From the NCBI RefSeq assembly GCF_000317575.1, contig NC_019748.1, positions 3,430,501 to 3,494,500 on the forward strand: a stretch of DNA of 64,000 nt, in the 5' to 3' direction. Position 1 is the first letter of the stretch; each line of letters starts with the position of its first letter. Origin of the DNA: Stanieria cyanosphaera PCC 7437. GTDB lineage: Bacteria > Cyanobacteriota > Cyanobacteriia > Cyanobacteriales > Xenococcaceae. The notes below the pieces were generated by a model that ran no database searches, was not told the DNA's origin, and saw only the letters and a program-made list of their open reading frames with translations. This document shows, piece after piece, positions 1-8,305 of this stretch. The position numbers and the translations under genes were made by a program.

Positions 1-222
1 TTTACCCTCTTTGATCCCTGCTTCGATATCAGCATCATAAACTTGATTTCCTGCGATCGCTTTTTCAAAAATTGCTGGATTGGAAGTAATCCCAGAAATG
101 CCTTTTTTTTCAATTAGTTCTTTTAATTCTCCTGATTCAATCGAAGCACGATTGAGGTTATCCATCCAGATACTTTGACCATATTGGTTTTCAATTTCTA
201 AAATGCGATTAGTTGCTACCAT
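1..222 (-). CDS. tal: Transaldolase, N-terminal part (cut by window edge)
   Basis: This is the first 74 codons of transaldolase, which moves a dihydroxyacetone unit between sugar phosphates in the pentose phosphate pathway. The translation opens with MVATNRILEIENQYGQS and continues through the family segment GISGITSNPAIFEKAI, typical of the long TalB/Tal-Pgi type N-terminus. The ATG is at 220-222, preceded by an AGGAG-type ribosome site at 228-234. The catalytic lysine lies outside the window. It runs in the same direction as fbp upstream with about 50 bases between them, so the two sugar-phosphate genes may share a transcript (inferred). Confidence 0.9.
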   Translation of the reverse strand, partial: MVATNRILEIENQYGQSIWMDNLNRASIESGELKELIEKKGISGITSNPAIFEKAIAGNQVYDADIEAGIKEGK

Positions 223-274
223 TATTTTCTCCTAAGTTGTTTGTTGCTAATTTGCTAATTGGTTGTTCTAGTAA

Positions 275-1345
275 TTAAGAACTAACTAAACTGATTCCTT
301 CTGACTTTCTTCTCATCCAATCAGCGATAAAAGATTCTACCAACTCCACATCTTCCTTACTACCAATGAACAAAGGAGTTCGAGCGTGTAATTTTTTGGG
401 GACTATATCCAACAATCTTTCTGTACCTGTACTTGCTTTACCGTTGGCTTTTTCCATCAAAAAGGCTAAGGGTGCAGATTCATAGAGAAGACGTAATTTG
501 CCTTCTGGATTTTTGTTAGTACCAGGATAAAGAAATACGCCTCCTTGCATTAAAATTCGATGAAAATCTCCCACCAACGCCCCGCTATAACGAGCGGTGT
601 ATCCATCATGACGATGAACATAACGAATATATTCTCGAATCGATTCTTCCCACTGCCAGTAGTTTCCTTCGTTGACGCTGTATACTGGACCGTGTTGAGG
701 AATAGTAATATTTTCTTCGGCTAAAATAAATTCTCCTAAACTGGGATCAAGAATAAAAGAATGTACTCCCTTACCTAGAGAATAAACTAAAATTGTCGAT
801 GGCCCATAAAGAATATAACCCGCAGCAATTTGTTTATCGCCGTGTTGTAACAGATCCTTGGCTTGGGGATCAAAATCATCGCCTTCTTGTTGACGAATCG
901 CAAAAATTGATCCCACATTAAGGTTAATATCTACATTAGAAGAGCCATCAATCGGATCGTATAGCAAAGTATATCTACCGATTGGGCAGTTTTCAGGAAT
1001 ATAGTACGGTTGCTCCATTTCTTCTGAAGCTAATCGACAGACTAAACCACTTTGCTTAAATACGGAAATAAACACCTCATTGGCGTAAACATCCATCTTT
1101 TTGACTGACTCGCCTTGGACGTTGGTTTCTCCAGTAAAACCCAAAGCCCCCGCCATTAAACCTGCACGACTTAGACGACGAGAAATCAATTTAGCTGCTA
1201 AAGCGATGCGGTTCATAATCGCACTAATATCTTGTGCTTCGGCAGCAGTAAAAGTAGAAAATTGTTGCAGTACGTGTCGAGATAAGGTGGTACAATCCCG
1301 ATCTAGACTGTATTCTGGGATAATAATTTGCTCTGGGTTTACCAT
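275..1345 (-). CDS. fbp: Fructose-1,6-bisphosphatase class I
   Basis: It hydrolyses fructose 1,6-bisphosphate to fructose 6-phosphate in gluconeogenesis and the Calvin cycle. The 356-residue product carries the metal-binding DPIDGSSN motif and the substrate and active-site segment [15 protein letters not shown], both diagnostic of class I FBPase. The length is usual for the cyanobacterial enzyme. I chose the ATG at 1343-1345 (MVNPEQII) rather than an in-frame start 33 bases upstream, because GGGAGG lies nine bases before it. The gene is followed by tal on the same strand. In many cyanobacteria FBPase activity is shared with the bifunctional class II GlpX enzyme, so this copy may be the gluconeogenic one. 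Confidence 0.95.
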   Translation of the reverse strand: MVNPEQIIIPEYSLDRDCTTLSRHVLQQFSTFTAAEAQDISAIMNRIALAAKLISRRLSRAGLMAGALGFTGETNVQGESVKKMDVYANEVFISVFKQSGLVCRLASEEMEQPYYIPENCPIGRYTLLYDPIDGSSNVDINLNVGSIFAIRQQEGDDFDPQAKDLLQHGDKQIAAGYILYGPSTILVYSLGKGVHSFILDPSLGEFILAEENITIPQHGPVYSVNEGNYWQWEESIREYIRYVHRHDGYTARYSGALVGDFHRILMQGGVFLYPGTNKNPEGKLRLLYESAPLAFLMEKANGKASTGTERLLDIVPKKLHARTPLFIGSKEDVELVESFIADWMRRKSEGISLVSS

Positions 1346-1717
1346 GATTGTTAACCTCCCTGGCTTGGCTGATTGCACTGAGTTGCAACTAAAGCTTGAA
1401 TAAGTAAGTACAAATTCCTATAATGCTAGTTTGTCTCAGTCGCATCCCTCTACTCATCTATCTTAGGGATGGATTTAACGACGGAGTAATAAGCTTAAGA
1501 CGAGCTTCAGGTTATGAAGACTGTTGTTATTATCTGCTACGTTTTATTTGATGATTCTGTAATGAAAACCACAAATATTTGGTTCAGCTAAGAGTTTATA
1601 GCTGATTAATCGTGATGTTTGGCTGGTTAGGGTTAATTGTTAGAAATTAATAAAGAAATTATCAAAAGGCAAAACCTAGAGACGCGACATGTCGCGTCTC
1701 TACTCTACTGGTAAGTG
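1346..1717. other. Intergenic region with one palindromic repeat
   Basis: This gap holds the fbp 5' region and the perfect palindrome listed separately. I see no other gene in it. Confidence 0.5.
1677..1702. repeat. 26-bp perfect palindrome of the TAGAGACG repeat family
   Basis: The outer arms TAGAGACGCGAC and GTCGCGTCTCTA around a central AT form an exact palindrome that can fold as a hairpin. A second member with the same outer arms but a different centre lies at 35797-35824. Short dispersed hairpins of this kind are common in cyanobacterial genomes. It sits downstream of the 70-aa gene and upstream of fbp. Confidence 0.8.
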
Positions 1718-1930
1718 CTATTCAATTGTGATCGATTGAGGTTGATCTTGGTTGCTTTTGTGATTGCTATTATTGCTATCAAAATTACTAAATCCTTGTT
1801 TATTTAACCAACTGGCAAGAGGTTCGTCATTAAGATCAAGTCTTAATAGTCCAGAACAAAAACCGCTAGTAAAAGCAAGAGGTTGTTTTAGTAGTTCTTG
1901 AATTACAGGAGATAGTTCGCTCAAAAACAT
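1718..1930 (-). CDS. Small conserved-looking cyanobacterial protein, 70 aa
   Basis: I do not recognise a function. The product has a compact N-terminal half (MFLSELSPVIQELLKQP... LNDEPLASWLNKQGF) and a polar Asn/Gln/Ser tail with no membrane segment. It lies 51 bases downstream of the flavoprotein gene on the same strand, as the last gene of the run starting at 5798. An ATG start and this position support a real gene. The acidic, amphipathic N-terminus suggests a small soluble protein (inferred). Confidence 0.6.
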   Translation of the reverse strand: MFLSELSPVIQELLKQPLAFTSGFCSGLLRLDLNDEPLASWLNKQGFSNFDSNNSNHKSNQDQPQSITIE

Positions 1931-1981
1931 AATCTATCTTTTAGGTAAATTTAGAATGGTAATGCTGTTTTACTTGAAATT

Positions 1982-3103
1982 TTAACGCTTTCTCGTCTCT
2001 AAAAAGCGATTCATAAATTTTCGGTCGATATAATCTTTCAGATACCATAGTAAAGGAGATTGCCAACCAATTAATCCCCAAGAAGCGATCGCGTTTTTGT
2101 CTCCAGTGCCGATTAAGGCTAAGTAGTTTTTTTGTGGAGTGTAGGTTTTAAGTGGTCGCTTTAATATTATTCTACGCCAATTTTCAAATAATGGTCGTCC
2201 CTGACGTACGGCAAAGACACCTGCTTTAGGACGTTGATAATTTTGCATTGTTGCTACATCTCCTGTCGCAAAAATATGCGGATGGGAAACAGATTGCAGA
2301 GTATCTTTGACTAAGATAAAACCTTTTTGATCGGTAGTTAAACCAGAATTTTTAATCCAAGTGGGTGCGGAAGCTTGAGTTACCCAAAATATATAATTAC
2401 AATCTACAACTAAACCAGAATCACAAATAATTTGATGAGCTAAAACTTCTTTAACGTTTTCCTGTAAATGTAGTTTGATTCCTCTGGCAATTAAAATTTT
2501 TTTTAATCGATTACTTACCCAATCATTATGACTTGATAAAAGTTTTTCTTCTCGATGAAATAAATGAATTGTAGTTTGATTGTTTTGTTCTTTGAGCAAA
2601 CGAGCCTGCATATTTAAAGCTAATTCAACTCCCCCTGCACCACCACCAACAATTGCTAAAGAAATTGAATTATTTGGATGGGTAGTTAATAATTCTTCCC
2701 AAGCTTGTAAAAATTGAGGAACAGGTTTAGCAGGAATTACATATTTTTTAGCTCCAAGTATATTATTTGTTTGAGGAGTACTACCGATATCAATTGATAG
2801 GTAATCGAATTTAATTGGAGGATTTTCTAAACAAATTACTTGTTTTTGATCTAAGTCTAAACCTACCGCTTGATCTATAATTAAATCTGCTTCTGCCAAC
2901 TCAGATAAATGTTGTAAATTAATATGAGTTTCTTGATAAGAATAAAACCCAGCCACATGACCAGGTAACATCCCCGAATAAGGAGTTTGTTTAACATCAC
3001 TAATTAAAGTAAGTTTTACTCCTGAAATCGGATTTTGTTCAAATAATTTTAACGCGATCGCATGGCTGTGTCCACCACCAATTAAAACTAAGTTTTGAGT
3101 CAT
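1982..3103 (-). CDS. FAD/NAD(P)-dependent oxidoreductase, SelD-N-domain type
   Basis: This 373-residue pyridine-nucleotide-disulfide oxidoreductase has an N-terminal FAD-binding motif (LVLIGGGHSHA), a central NAD(P)-binding motif (LAIVGGGAGGVELA) and a C-terminal ATGD motif (IFATGDVATM). It resembles NDH-2 enzymes and in particular the N-terminal flavoprotein domain that many cyanobacteria fuse to selenide, water dikinase (SelD). Here the protein stops at KDYIDRKFMNRFLETRKR, about where the SelD half would begin, so the dikinase domain is absent. It lies 23 bases downstream of the GTPase gene and is probably co-transcribed. The electron acceptor is not predictable. A simple type-2 NADH dehydrogenase role is the alternative. 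Confidence 0.8.
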   Translation of the reverse strand: MTQNLVLIGGGHSHAIALKLFEQNPISGVKLTLISDVKQTPYSGMLPGHVAGFYSYQETHINLQHLSELAEADLIIDQAVGLDLDQKQVICLENPPIKFDYLSIDIGSTPQTNNILGAKKYVIPAKPVPQFLQAWEELLTTHPNNSISLAIVGGGAGGVELALNMQARLLKEQNNQTTIHLFHREEKLLSSHNDWVSNRLKKILIARGIKLHLQENVKEVLAHQIICDSGLVVDCNYIFWVTQASAPTWIKNSGLTTDQKGFILVKDTLQSVSHPHIFATGDVATMQNYQRPKAGVFAVRQGRPLFENWRRIILKRPLKTYTPQKNYLALIGTGDKNAIASWGLIGWQSPLLWYLKDYIDRKFMNRFLETRKR

Positions 3104-3126
3104 AAAATTGACTTAATTTTTGCAAA

Positions 3127-4524
3127 TCAACCTACATTTTTAAACCTTTCTTTGGCAGACTGAAAAGCTTCTCGCATTACTGATTGAATTTTTTCGGGAT
3201 CGGGTTTTTTACCACCCATTAAATCGCCAAAATAAACACAAGCACCTTCACCCAATGCCCAAGTATAAGCAGCAGCCCAAGAAGCAGCAATTACACTACC
3301 AAAACCAGGAATAAATTTAATCAATTCTCTACCAACAGCTTGCGCGACAAAACCTCCAGCGATCGCACTAACAATTCCGCCAGCTTGGGATGGAGTGATA
3401 GTTTGTCCATATAATTTGCCCAACAAACCTACCATTGAGACTTGTAGGGCAGTTAAAACAGGCATTGTCGCAAACGGAAGCGGTACGGCTGCTAAAGTAG
3501 CTGCAATTGTCGAAAATGCCACCAGATAACGTCTAGCGACATCTCGATACAAATTGCCGATTTGTTCAGTAGCAGTTTGATCTAATAATTGAGAAATAGC
3601 GTTAGCTTCTGCTTCAGGAAGTAAATCTGCGATCGCGTCTCGTAAAGCTTCTAAACCGTAGAAAACGGGCTGATATTCATCTTCTTCTAAAGTAAAATCA
3701 ATCAAAACAGAGCGGTCGCATAAATTAGCAAAAGCTTCTTGAATAGCTGTAAAAGCTCGCTTTACTTCGGCAACATCTGGAGGATAGTCAGGATGATTAA
3801 CTAAATCGGGCGGATAAACCTCGTGAAGACAGGTAACTGCTAATAAACAGGGAATATTCGGATATTTTTGGCGTAATTGTTCAGCAATTTGTTTTAAAGT
3901 ATCGGTAGCAAAATCATTAATTTTAACTGTAAGAATTAAAATTTTGGCTCGATTAGTTTCTTGGCGAAGATCTCCGCTCAATTCTTCAATAATGGCTTGA
4001 GTATCTTGAGCAACATCTCCTAGCCCAACAGTATCAGTAAAAATTAATAAAGGCAGTTCGCTGGAAGGATAAGCATATTGCTGAGTATGTTGAGTATGGG
4101 GGCGAAATCCCTGTCCTACAATCTCAGCCGAAACGCCTGTTAATCCTCGAATAATCGAACTTTTGCCTGCTTGAGGTTTACCAATCAGTAAAGCCTCGGT
4201 TGTAGGTAATTTGGCTCGAACCGTTTCTAAAATTTCTGTTACTTGAGCCTCATCCACACTAAACCATTTAGTCAAAGTTTGATTAATCTGCTCTAAAGGG
4301 ATATTTTTAGTAATTTTTTGGGTCTTATTATCAAAATTAAACCATTTAGTCAAAGTTTGATTAATTTGCTCTAGAGGGATATTTTTAGCAACTTTCTGTG
4401 TTGCCTCATTCCAGCTATGAGCAGCCCAAGCTGCGAGAGCATTTGGGGAGATTTTAGCACGAGATTGAGACTCGGTAGATTCAAGAGATGAAGAATCGGG
4501 TTTAGGATTAGGGGAATCAGTCAT
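3127..4524 (-). CDS. Membrane-associated GTPase with DUF697-like C-terminus
   Basis: A 465-residue GTP-binding protein. The P-loop is GKPQAGKS (residues 115-122), the switch/G3 region is around FTDTVGLGD, and G4 is degenerate (LAVTCLHE rather than NKxD). The C-terminal third has Ala/Gly-rich hydrophobic stretches (AFSTIAATLAAVPLPFATMP; IVSAIAGGFVAQAVG), as in the YcjF/DUF697 group of membrane GTPases. Residues 43-68 and 69-94 are a tandem duplication (each with KNIPLEQINQTLTKWF), an unusual N-terminal feature. It is 41 bases downstream of the PLP enzyme gene and 23 bases upstream of the flavoprotein gene. The function in cyanobacteria is unknown. Confidence 0.8.
   Translation of the reverse strand: MTDSPNPKPDSSSLESTESQSRAKISPNALAAWAAHSWNEATQKVAKNIPLEQINQTLTKWFNFDNKTQKITKNIPLEQINQTLTKWFSVDEAQVTEILETVRAKLPTTEALLIGKPQAGKSSIIRGLTGVSAEIVGQGFRPHTQHTQQYAYPSSELPLLIFTDTVGLGDVAQDTQAIIEELSGDLRQETNRAKILILTVKINDFATDTLKQIAEQLRQKYPNIPCLLAVTCLHEVYPPDLVNHPDYPPDVAEVKRAFTAIQEAFANLCDRSVLIDFTLEEDEYQPVFYGLEALRDAIADLLPEAEANAISQLLDQTATEQIGNLYRDVARRYLVAFSTIAATLAAVPLPFATMPVLTALQVSMVGLLGKLYGQTITPSQAGGIVSAIAGGFVAQAVGRELIKFIPGFGSVIAASWAAAYTWALGEGACVYFGDLMGGKKPDPEKIQSVMREAFQSAKERFKNVG
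4243..4398 (-). repeat. Two tandem 78-bp units inside the GTPase gene
   Basis: Two adjacent 26-codon units encode near-identical peptides sharing KNIPLEQINQTLTKWF. They lie just before the P-loop domain. The DNA of the two units is very similar, which points to a recent in-frame duplication. Confidence 0.85.
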
Positions 4525-4565
4525 AAATTCTGAATCTTAAATTCTGAATTCTGATTTCATCTTAG

Positions 4566-5798
4566 TTAAAAATTGACACCTACTGCTTCAATTGCAGCTT
4601 CAAGTGCGATCGCAATTTGAGTCCAATGAGTACCACCTTGACAAAATACGATATAAGGTTCTCGCAAAGGGCCATCGGCAGAAAATTCAGAAGTACTCCC
4701 ATCAATAAAAGTTCCTCCAGCCATAACTAACTTACTCTCATAACCAGGCATTTCGGCAGGAATGGGTTCTAGGTAAGAATCAATTGGAGAATACCTTTGA
4801 ATCGCTTTACAAAACGCAATCAGTTTTTCTGGTGAACCTAATTGAATAGCTTGAATTACATCTCGACGAGGTTCTAGAGGCAACGGATTGACAGGATAAC
4901 CTAATTGCTCAAAAACATAAGCAATTAAATGACTTCCTTTGACCGCTTCACCCACCATTTGAGGAGCTAAAAATAAACCCTGAAACAACAACCGATTTTG
5001 ATCGAGGGTAGCACCGCCACTACTACCAATTCCTGGTGCGGTCAAACGACAAGCTGCTGCTTCTACCAATTCAGCTTTTCCTGCTACATAACCACCACTA
5101 GTAACAATTGTTCCCCCCGGATTTTTGATCAAAGAACCCGCCATCAAATCCGCACCTACAGCAGTGGGTTCTCGCTCTTCGATAAATTCTCCGTAACAAT
5201 TATCCACGAAACAAATTGTCTCGGGATTTTGTCGTTTAACTATTGTGATAATTTTTTCAATGTCGTCAATTGATAAACTTTTACGCCATGAATAACCACA
5301 AGAACGTTGAATTAAAACCAAACGAGTTCGCTCTTTAATGGCTGTTTCCAAATTTTTCCAATCTATATTTCCATCTAAAGTCAGGTTTAACTGGCGATAT
5401 TCAATGTTAAACTCAGCAAGAGAACCATGATGGTTTCCTCTTAAACCGATTACTTCTTCGAGGGTGTCATAAGGTGCGCCTGCTACAGCTAACATTTCGT
5501 CTCCTGGGCGAAGCACGCCAAATAAAGCACTGGCGATCGCATGAGTTCCTGAGACAAATTGGATTCGGACTATTGCTTCGTCTGCGCCCATGACGTCAGC
5601 AAAGACTTTATCTAAAGTATCTCGACCAAGATCGTCATGTCCATAACCACTAACACTAGCAAAGTGATGGACTCCCACACGGCGGTCGCGAAAAGAGGTT
5701 AATACTTTTTTTAAGTTTTGCTTGACCTGGGTGTCAATTCCAGAAAAAATCGGTAATAAGGCTTTTTCTGCTTCAAAAAGCAGAGCTTGGGTGTTCAT
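4566..5798 (-). CDS. PLP-dependent methionine gamma-lyase family protein ('aluminium resistance' family)
   Basis: This 410-residue fold-type I PLP enzyme belongs to the Met_gamma_lyase / aluminium-resistance protein family, related to cystathionine beta-lyases. Family segments are visible: SGTHAIASALFGVLRPGDEML, with the cofactor-binding region SLIKNPGGTIVTSGGYVAG holding the probable PLP lysine (in SLIKN), and the aspartate of FVDNCYGEF. The physiological substrate in cyanobacteria is not established. It starts the minus-strand run that continues with the GTPase and flavoprotein genes. The ATG at 5796-5798 has a weak ribosome site. Confidence 0.88.
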   Translation of the reverse strand: MNTQALLFEAEKALLPIFSGIDTQVKQNLKKVLTSFRDRRVGVHHFASVSGYGHDDLGRDTLDKVFADVMGADEAIVRIQFVSGTHAIASALFGVLRPGDEMLAVAGAPYDTLEEVIGLRGNHHGSLAEFNIEYRQLNLTLDGNIDWKNLETAIKERTRLVLIQRSCGYSWRKSLSIDDIEKIITIVKRQNPETICFVDNCYGEFIEEREPTAVGADLMAGSLIKNPGGTIVTSGGYVAGKAELVEAAACRLTAPGIGSSGGATLDQNRLLFQGLFLAPQMVGEAVKGSHLIAYVFEQLGYPVNPLPLEPRRDVIQAIQLGSPEKLIAFCKAIQRYSPIDSYLEPIPAEMPGYESKLVMAGGTFIDGSTSEFSADGPLREPYIVFCQGGTHWTQIAIALEAAIEAVGVNF

Positions 5799-6043
5799 AA
5801 GTGAATGGAGATTTTAAATTTTGTTGCCAATCATCTATCGAAAAACATTTGCTTTATTGCTGTCAATAGGTTTTAGTTTGGTAATAAATTTTCTTCAATT
5901 CCATCAGACACCATTTCAATCAGCATAAAGTAAAAGGTAAAAACTTAATAAGTATTTTTTCCGTTTTTACTTTTTGCGTTTATGTTTTTTTGTGTTGGTT
6001 TTAAAACACAAATTTTGCATAAAGTACAGATTCAGGTTAATAA

Positions 6044-6877
6044 ATGACAGTTGCTACATCAGATCGACTTCCTCCAGATTGGCTCAACATTAGCTATTTT
6101 GGGCTAATACATTTAGTCGCCTTATTAGCTGTTTTCCCCCAAAATTTCAGTTGGGGAGCAGTCGGAGTTGCTTTTCTTCTTTATTGGTTAACGGCAGGGA
6201 TCGGGATTACTCTTGGATTTCATCGGCTAGTTACCCATCGCAGTTTTGAAACTCCTAAATGGGTAGAATATATCTTAGTTTTTTGTGGAACTCTAGCTTG
6301 TGAAGGAGGTCCCCTTGATTGGGTTGGAGCGCATCGAATTCATCATAAGCATTCTGATACAGAGTTAGACCCCCACGATTCTAATCGGGGTTTTTGGTGG
6401 AGTCATATCGGTTGGATGATGTGTGAACATCCCGTCAATCAGGAAATTCCTCGTTATACCAAAGATATTGCTGATGATCCTTTTTATCAATTCTGTCAAA
6501 AATATTTAGTTCCTATTCAAGTTGGTTTAGGCTTACTTTTATATTTTATTGGAGGTTGGTCTTATGTCATCTGGGGAATTTTTGTTCGTCTGGTAGTTGT
6601 GTTCCACGTTACCTGGTTGGTCAATAGCGCAACTCATAAATTTGGCTATAAAAGTCATGAATCAAACGATAATTCAACCAATTGTTGGTGGGTAGCGTTA
6701 CTTACTTTTGGGGAAGGTTGGCACAACAACCACCATGCCTACCAATATTCTGCGCGTCATGGTTTAAGATGGTGGGAAATCGATGCTACGTGGATGACGA
6801 TTAAATTACTTGAATTTTTAGGATTAGCAAAAAATATTAAATTACCACCAACTCAAACTAAACAAACTCAAGTTTAA
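6044..6877 (+). CDS. desC: Acyl-lipid delta-9 fatty acid desaturase
   Basis: A 277-residue integral membrane di-iron desaturase that introduces the first double bond (delta-9) into acyl chains of membrane lipids. All three histidine boxes are present: HRLVTH (60-65), HRIHH (97-101) and HNNHH (227-231). Hydrophobic segments flank them (about residues 20-55 and 155-195). The segment GGPLDWVGAHRIHHKHSD is typical of cyanobacterial DesC. It is monocistronic, with about 245 bases upstream and an AT-rich gap of about 550 bases downstream. Cyanobacteria may hold DesC1 and DesC2 paralogues, and I cannot tell which this is. Confidence 0.92.
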   Translation: MTVATSDRLPPDWLNISYFGLIHLVALLAVFPQNFSWGAVGVAFLLYWLTAGIGITLGFHRLVTHRSFETPKWVEYILVFCGTLACEGGPLDWVGAHRIHHKHSDTELDPHDSNRGFWWSHIGWMMCEHPVNQEIPRYTKDIADDPFYQFCQKYLVPIQVGLGLLLYFIGGWSYVIWGIFVRLVVVFHVTWLVNSATHKFGYKSHESNDNSTNCWWVALLTFGEGWHNNHHAYQYSARHGLRWWEIDATWMTIKLLEFLGLAKNIKLPPTQTKQTQV

Positions 6878-7428
6878 ATTTTAATTAAATCAAAACTACA
6901 AGGTAATAGATCTTGACTGAACAAATGTTCTCATCATCTTTTACCTTTTTTTTTGACACAAAAATTACTCAATTTTTCTTTAATAAATAGAATTTAAAAA
7001 TTGATTTCTTTCAAAAATAAGTATTAATTTTGACGAAAATTAGACATTGAAACTTATAGCGTTGCTCGGATTCATGAAGTACACCCAATACCTGCGGACT
7101 GGCTTAAAACTAAAAATTTTGTACCTCACTAGCAGAAGAATCGCTCTAAATAAATTTGACGTTCAAAAAACTCTAACTAAATAATTAATTGGGTAAAAAT
7201 TGCTTAAATAAAATCTTGTTCATTAATTCTTTTAATAGGACTTTTTTTGAAAAAAGATTAATAATATTTTATTTTTGGATAAATTAACAAGCTTCTAATT
7301 GCTCAGGACAAATTAACAACTGTCCCTCAGATAGAAGACACTTTAGAAAAAAAAAATTAAGGTAGAAATATACAAATATTAATCAGTACATTACATCTAA
7401 AGCAAAAAAAATTGCAGTTAATTAATTA
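6878..7428. other. 550-base AT-rich gap
   Basis: No gene is visible. The gap includes a degenerate copy of the TATAGC...GTACACC dispersed repeat at 7055-7086. The rest is AT-rich and lacks obvious hairpins. Confidence 0.5.
7055..7086 (+). repeat. Degenerate member of the TATAGC...GTACACC repeat
   Basis: TATAGC, then about 20 bases including a TTCATGA-like block, then GTACACC. It aligns with the copy at 59144-59176 (TATAGC, TCACGAG, GTACACC) and the inverted copy ending near 54598. Confidence 0.5.
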
Positions 7429-8163
7429 ATGAATCAGTCTTTGTCGTCTCAACAATCTCTTTCCAAACAACAATCAGATTCGATTAACTCTCGTGTATCT
7501 CCTTGGTTAGCTCGATTACTATATCCGCTAGCGCGATATCTCGTTTTACCTGTCTTTTTTAGCCAAATTGAAGTAATAGGGCAAGAAAATATTCCTAAAA
7601 CTGAGCCTGTGATTGTTGCTCCTACTCATCGTTCTCGTTGGGATGCTATGATTATCCCTTATGCAGTTGGGAGATTAGTCAGTGGCAGAGACTTACGCTT
7701 TATGGTTTCTGCTAACGAGGTTAAAGGTGTACAAGGATGGTTTATTAGACGAATGGGTGGATTTCCTGTTGATACCGAACACCCAGGAATAGGAAGCGTT
7801 CGTCATAGCATTAAACTACTGCATAAAGATGAAATGTTAGTCATTTTTCCAGAAGGAGGCATTTATAGAGAGAATATAATTCATCCTCTTAAGCGTGGTG
7901 TAGCTCGGATCGCTTTAGAAGTAGAATCAGAGCAACCAGGAAGTGAAATAAAAATTTTACCTATTAGTATTAAATACGACCAGCCCTATCCTAGTTGGGG
8001 GTCAAAGGTAATAGTAGAAATTGGCTCACCTCTCAATGTAGCTGATTATTTAAGTGATTCTTTACGTCAAAGTTCTCAGAAACTTACCAATGCACTCAAA
8101 GCATCATTAGAAAAGTTGCACAAAGTTGAAGATGAATGTAGATTCGCATCTTCTGAAATATAA
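7429..8163 (+). CDS. 1-acyl-glycerol-3-phosphate acyltransferase-like protein (PlsC family)
   Basis: A 244-residue lysophospholipid acyltransferase-fold protein, likely acylating a lysophosphatidate or related lysolipid at the membrane. It contains the catalytic HX4D box (HRSRWDAM, residue region 60-70), the FPEGG motif (VIFPEGGIYR) that binds the phosphate, and a hydrophobic N-terminal segment (LLYPLARYLVLPVFF). Its length is usual for the family. Cyanobacteria encode several PlsC paralogues, so the acceptor is uncertain. It stands 143 bases upstream of the PP2C gene on the same strand. Confidence 0.85.
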   Translation: MNQSLSSQQSLSKQQSDSINSRVSPWLARLLYPLARYLVLPVFFSQIEVIGQENIPKTEPVIVAPTHRSRWDAMIIPYAVGRLVSGRDLRFMVSANEVKGVQGWFIRRMGGFPVDTEHPGIGSVRHSIKLLHKDEMLVIFPEGGIYRENIIHPLKRGVARIALEVESEQPGSEIKILPISIKYDQPYPSWGSKVIVEIGSPLNVADYLSDSLRQSSQKLTNALKASLEKLHKVEDECRFASSEI

Positions 8164-8305
8164 TTTGATAAAGATCTCAGACGTTACAATTCTTGGCGTA
8201 ATAAACTGGTTAATAAGCCAATGATATTGGTTCAACCTCTGGTAACAATTGAGTGAAATTATCAGCGCAAAATTTATGAAGCGCGTTTCCCAATTCCAAG
8301 TATCT

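Noticed and set aside
1101-1403. 100-codon plus-strand frame across the fbp start
   Set aside because: It is an antisense shadow of fbp with no supporting start site or motif.
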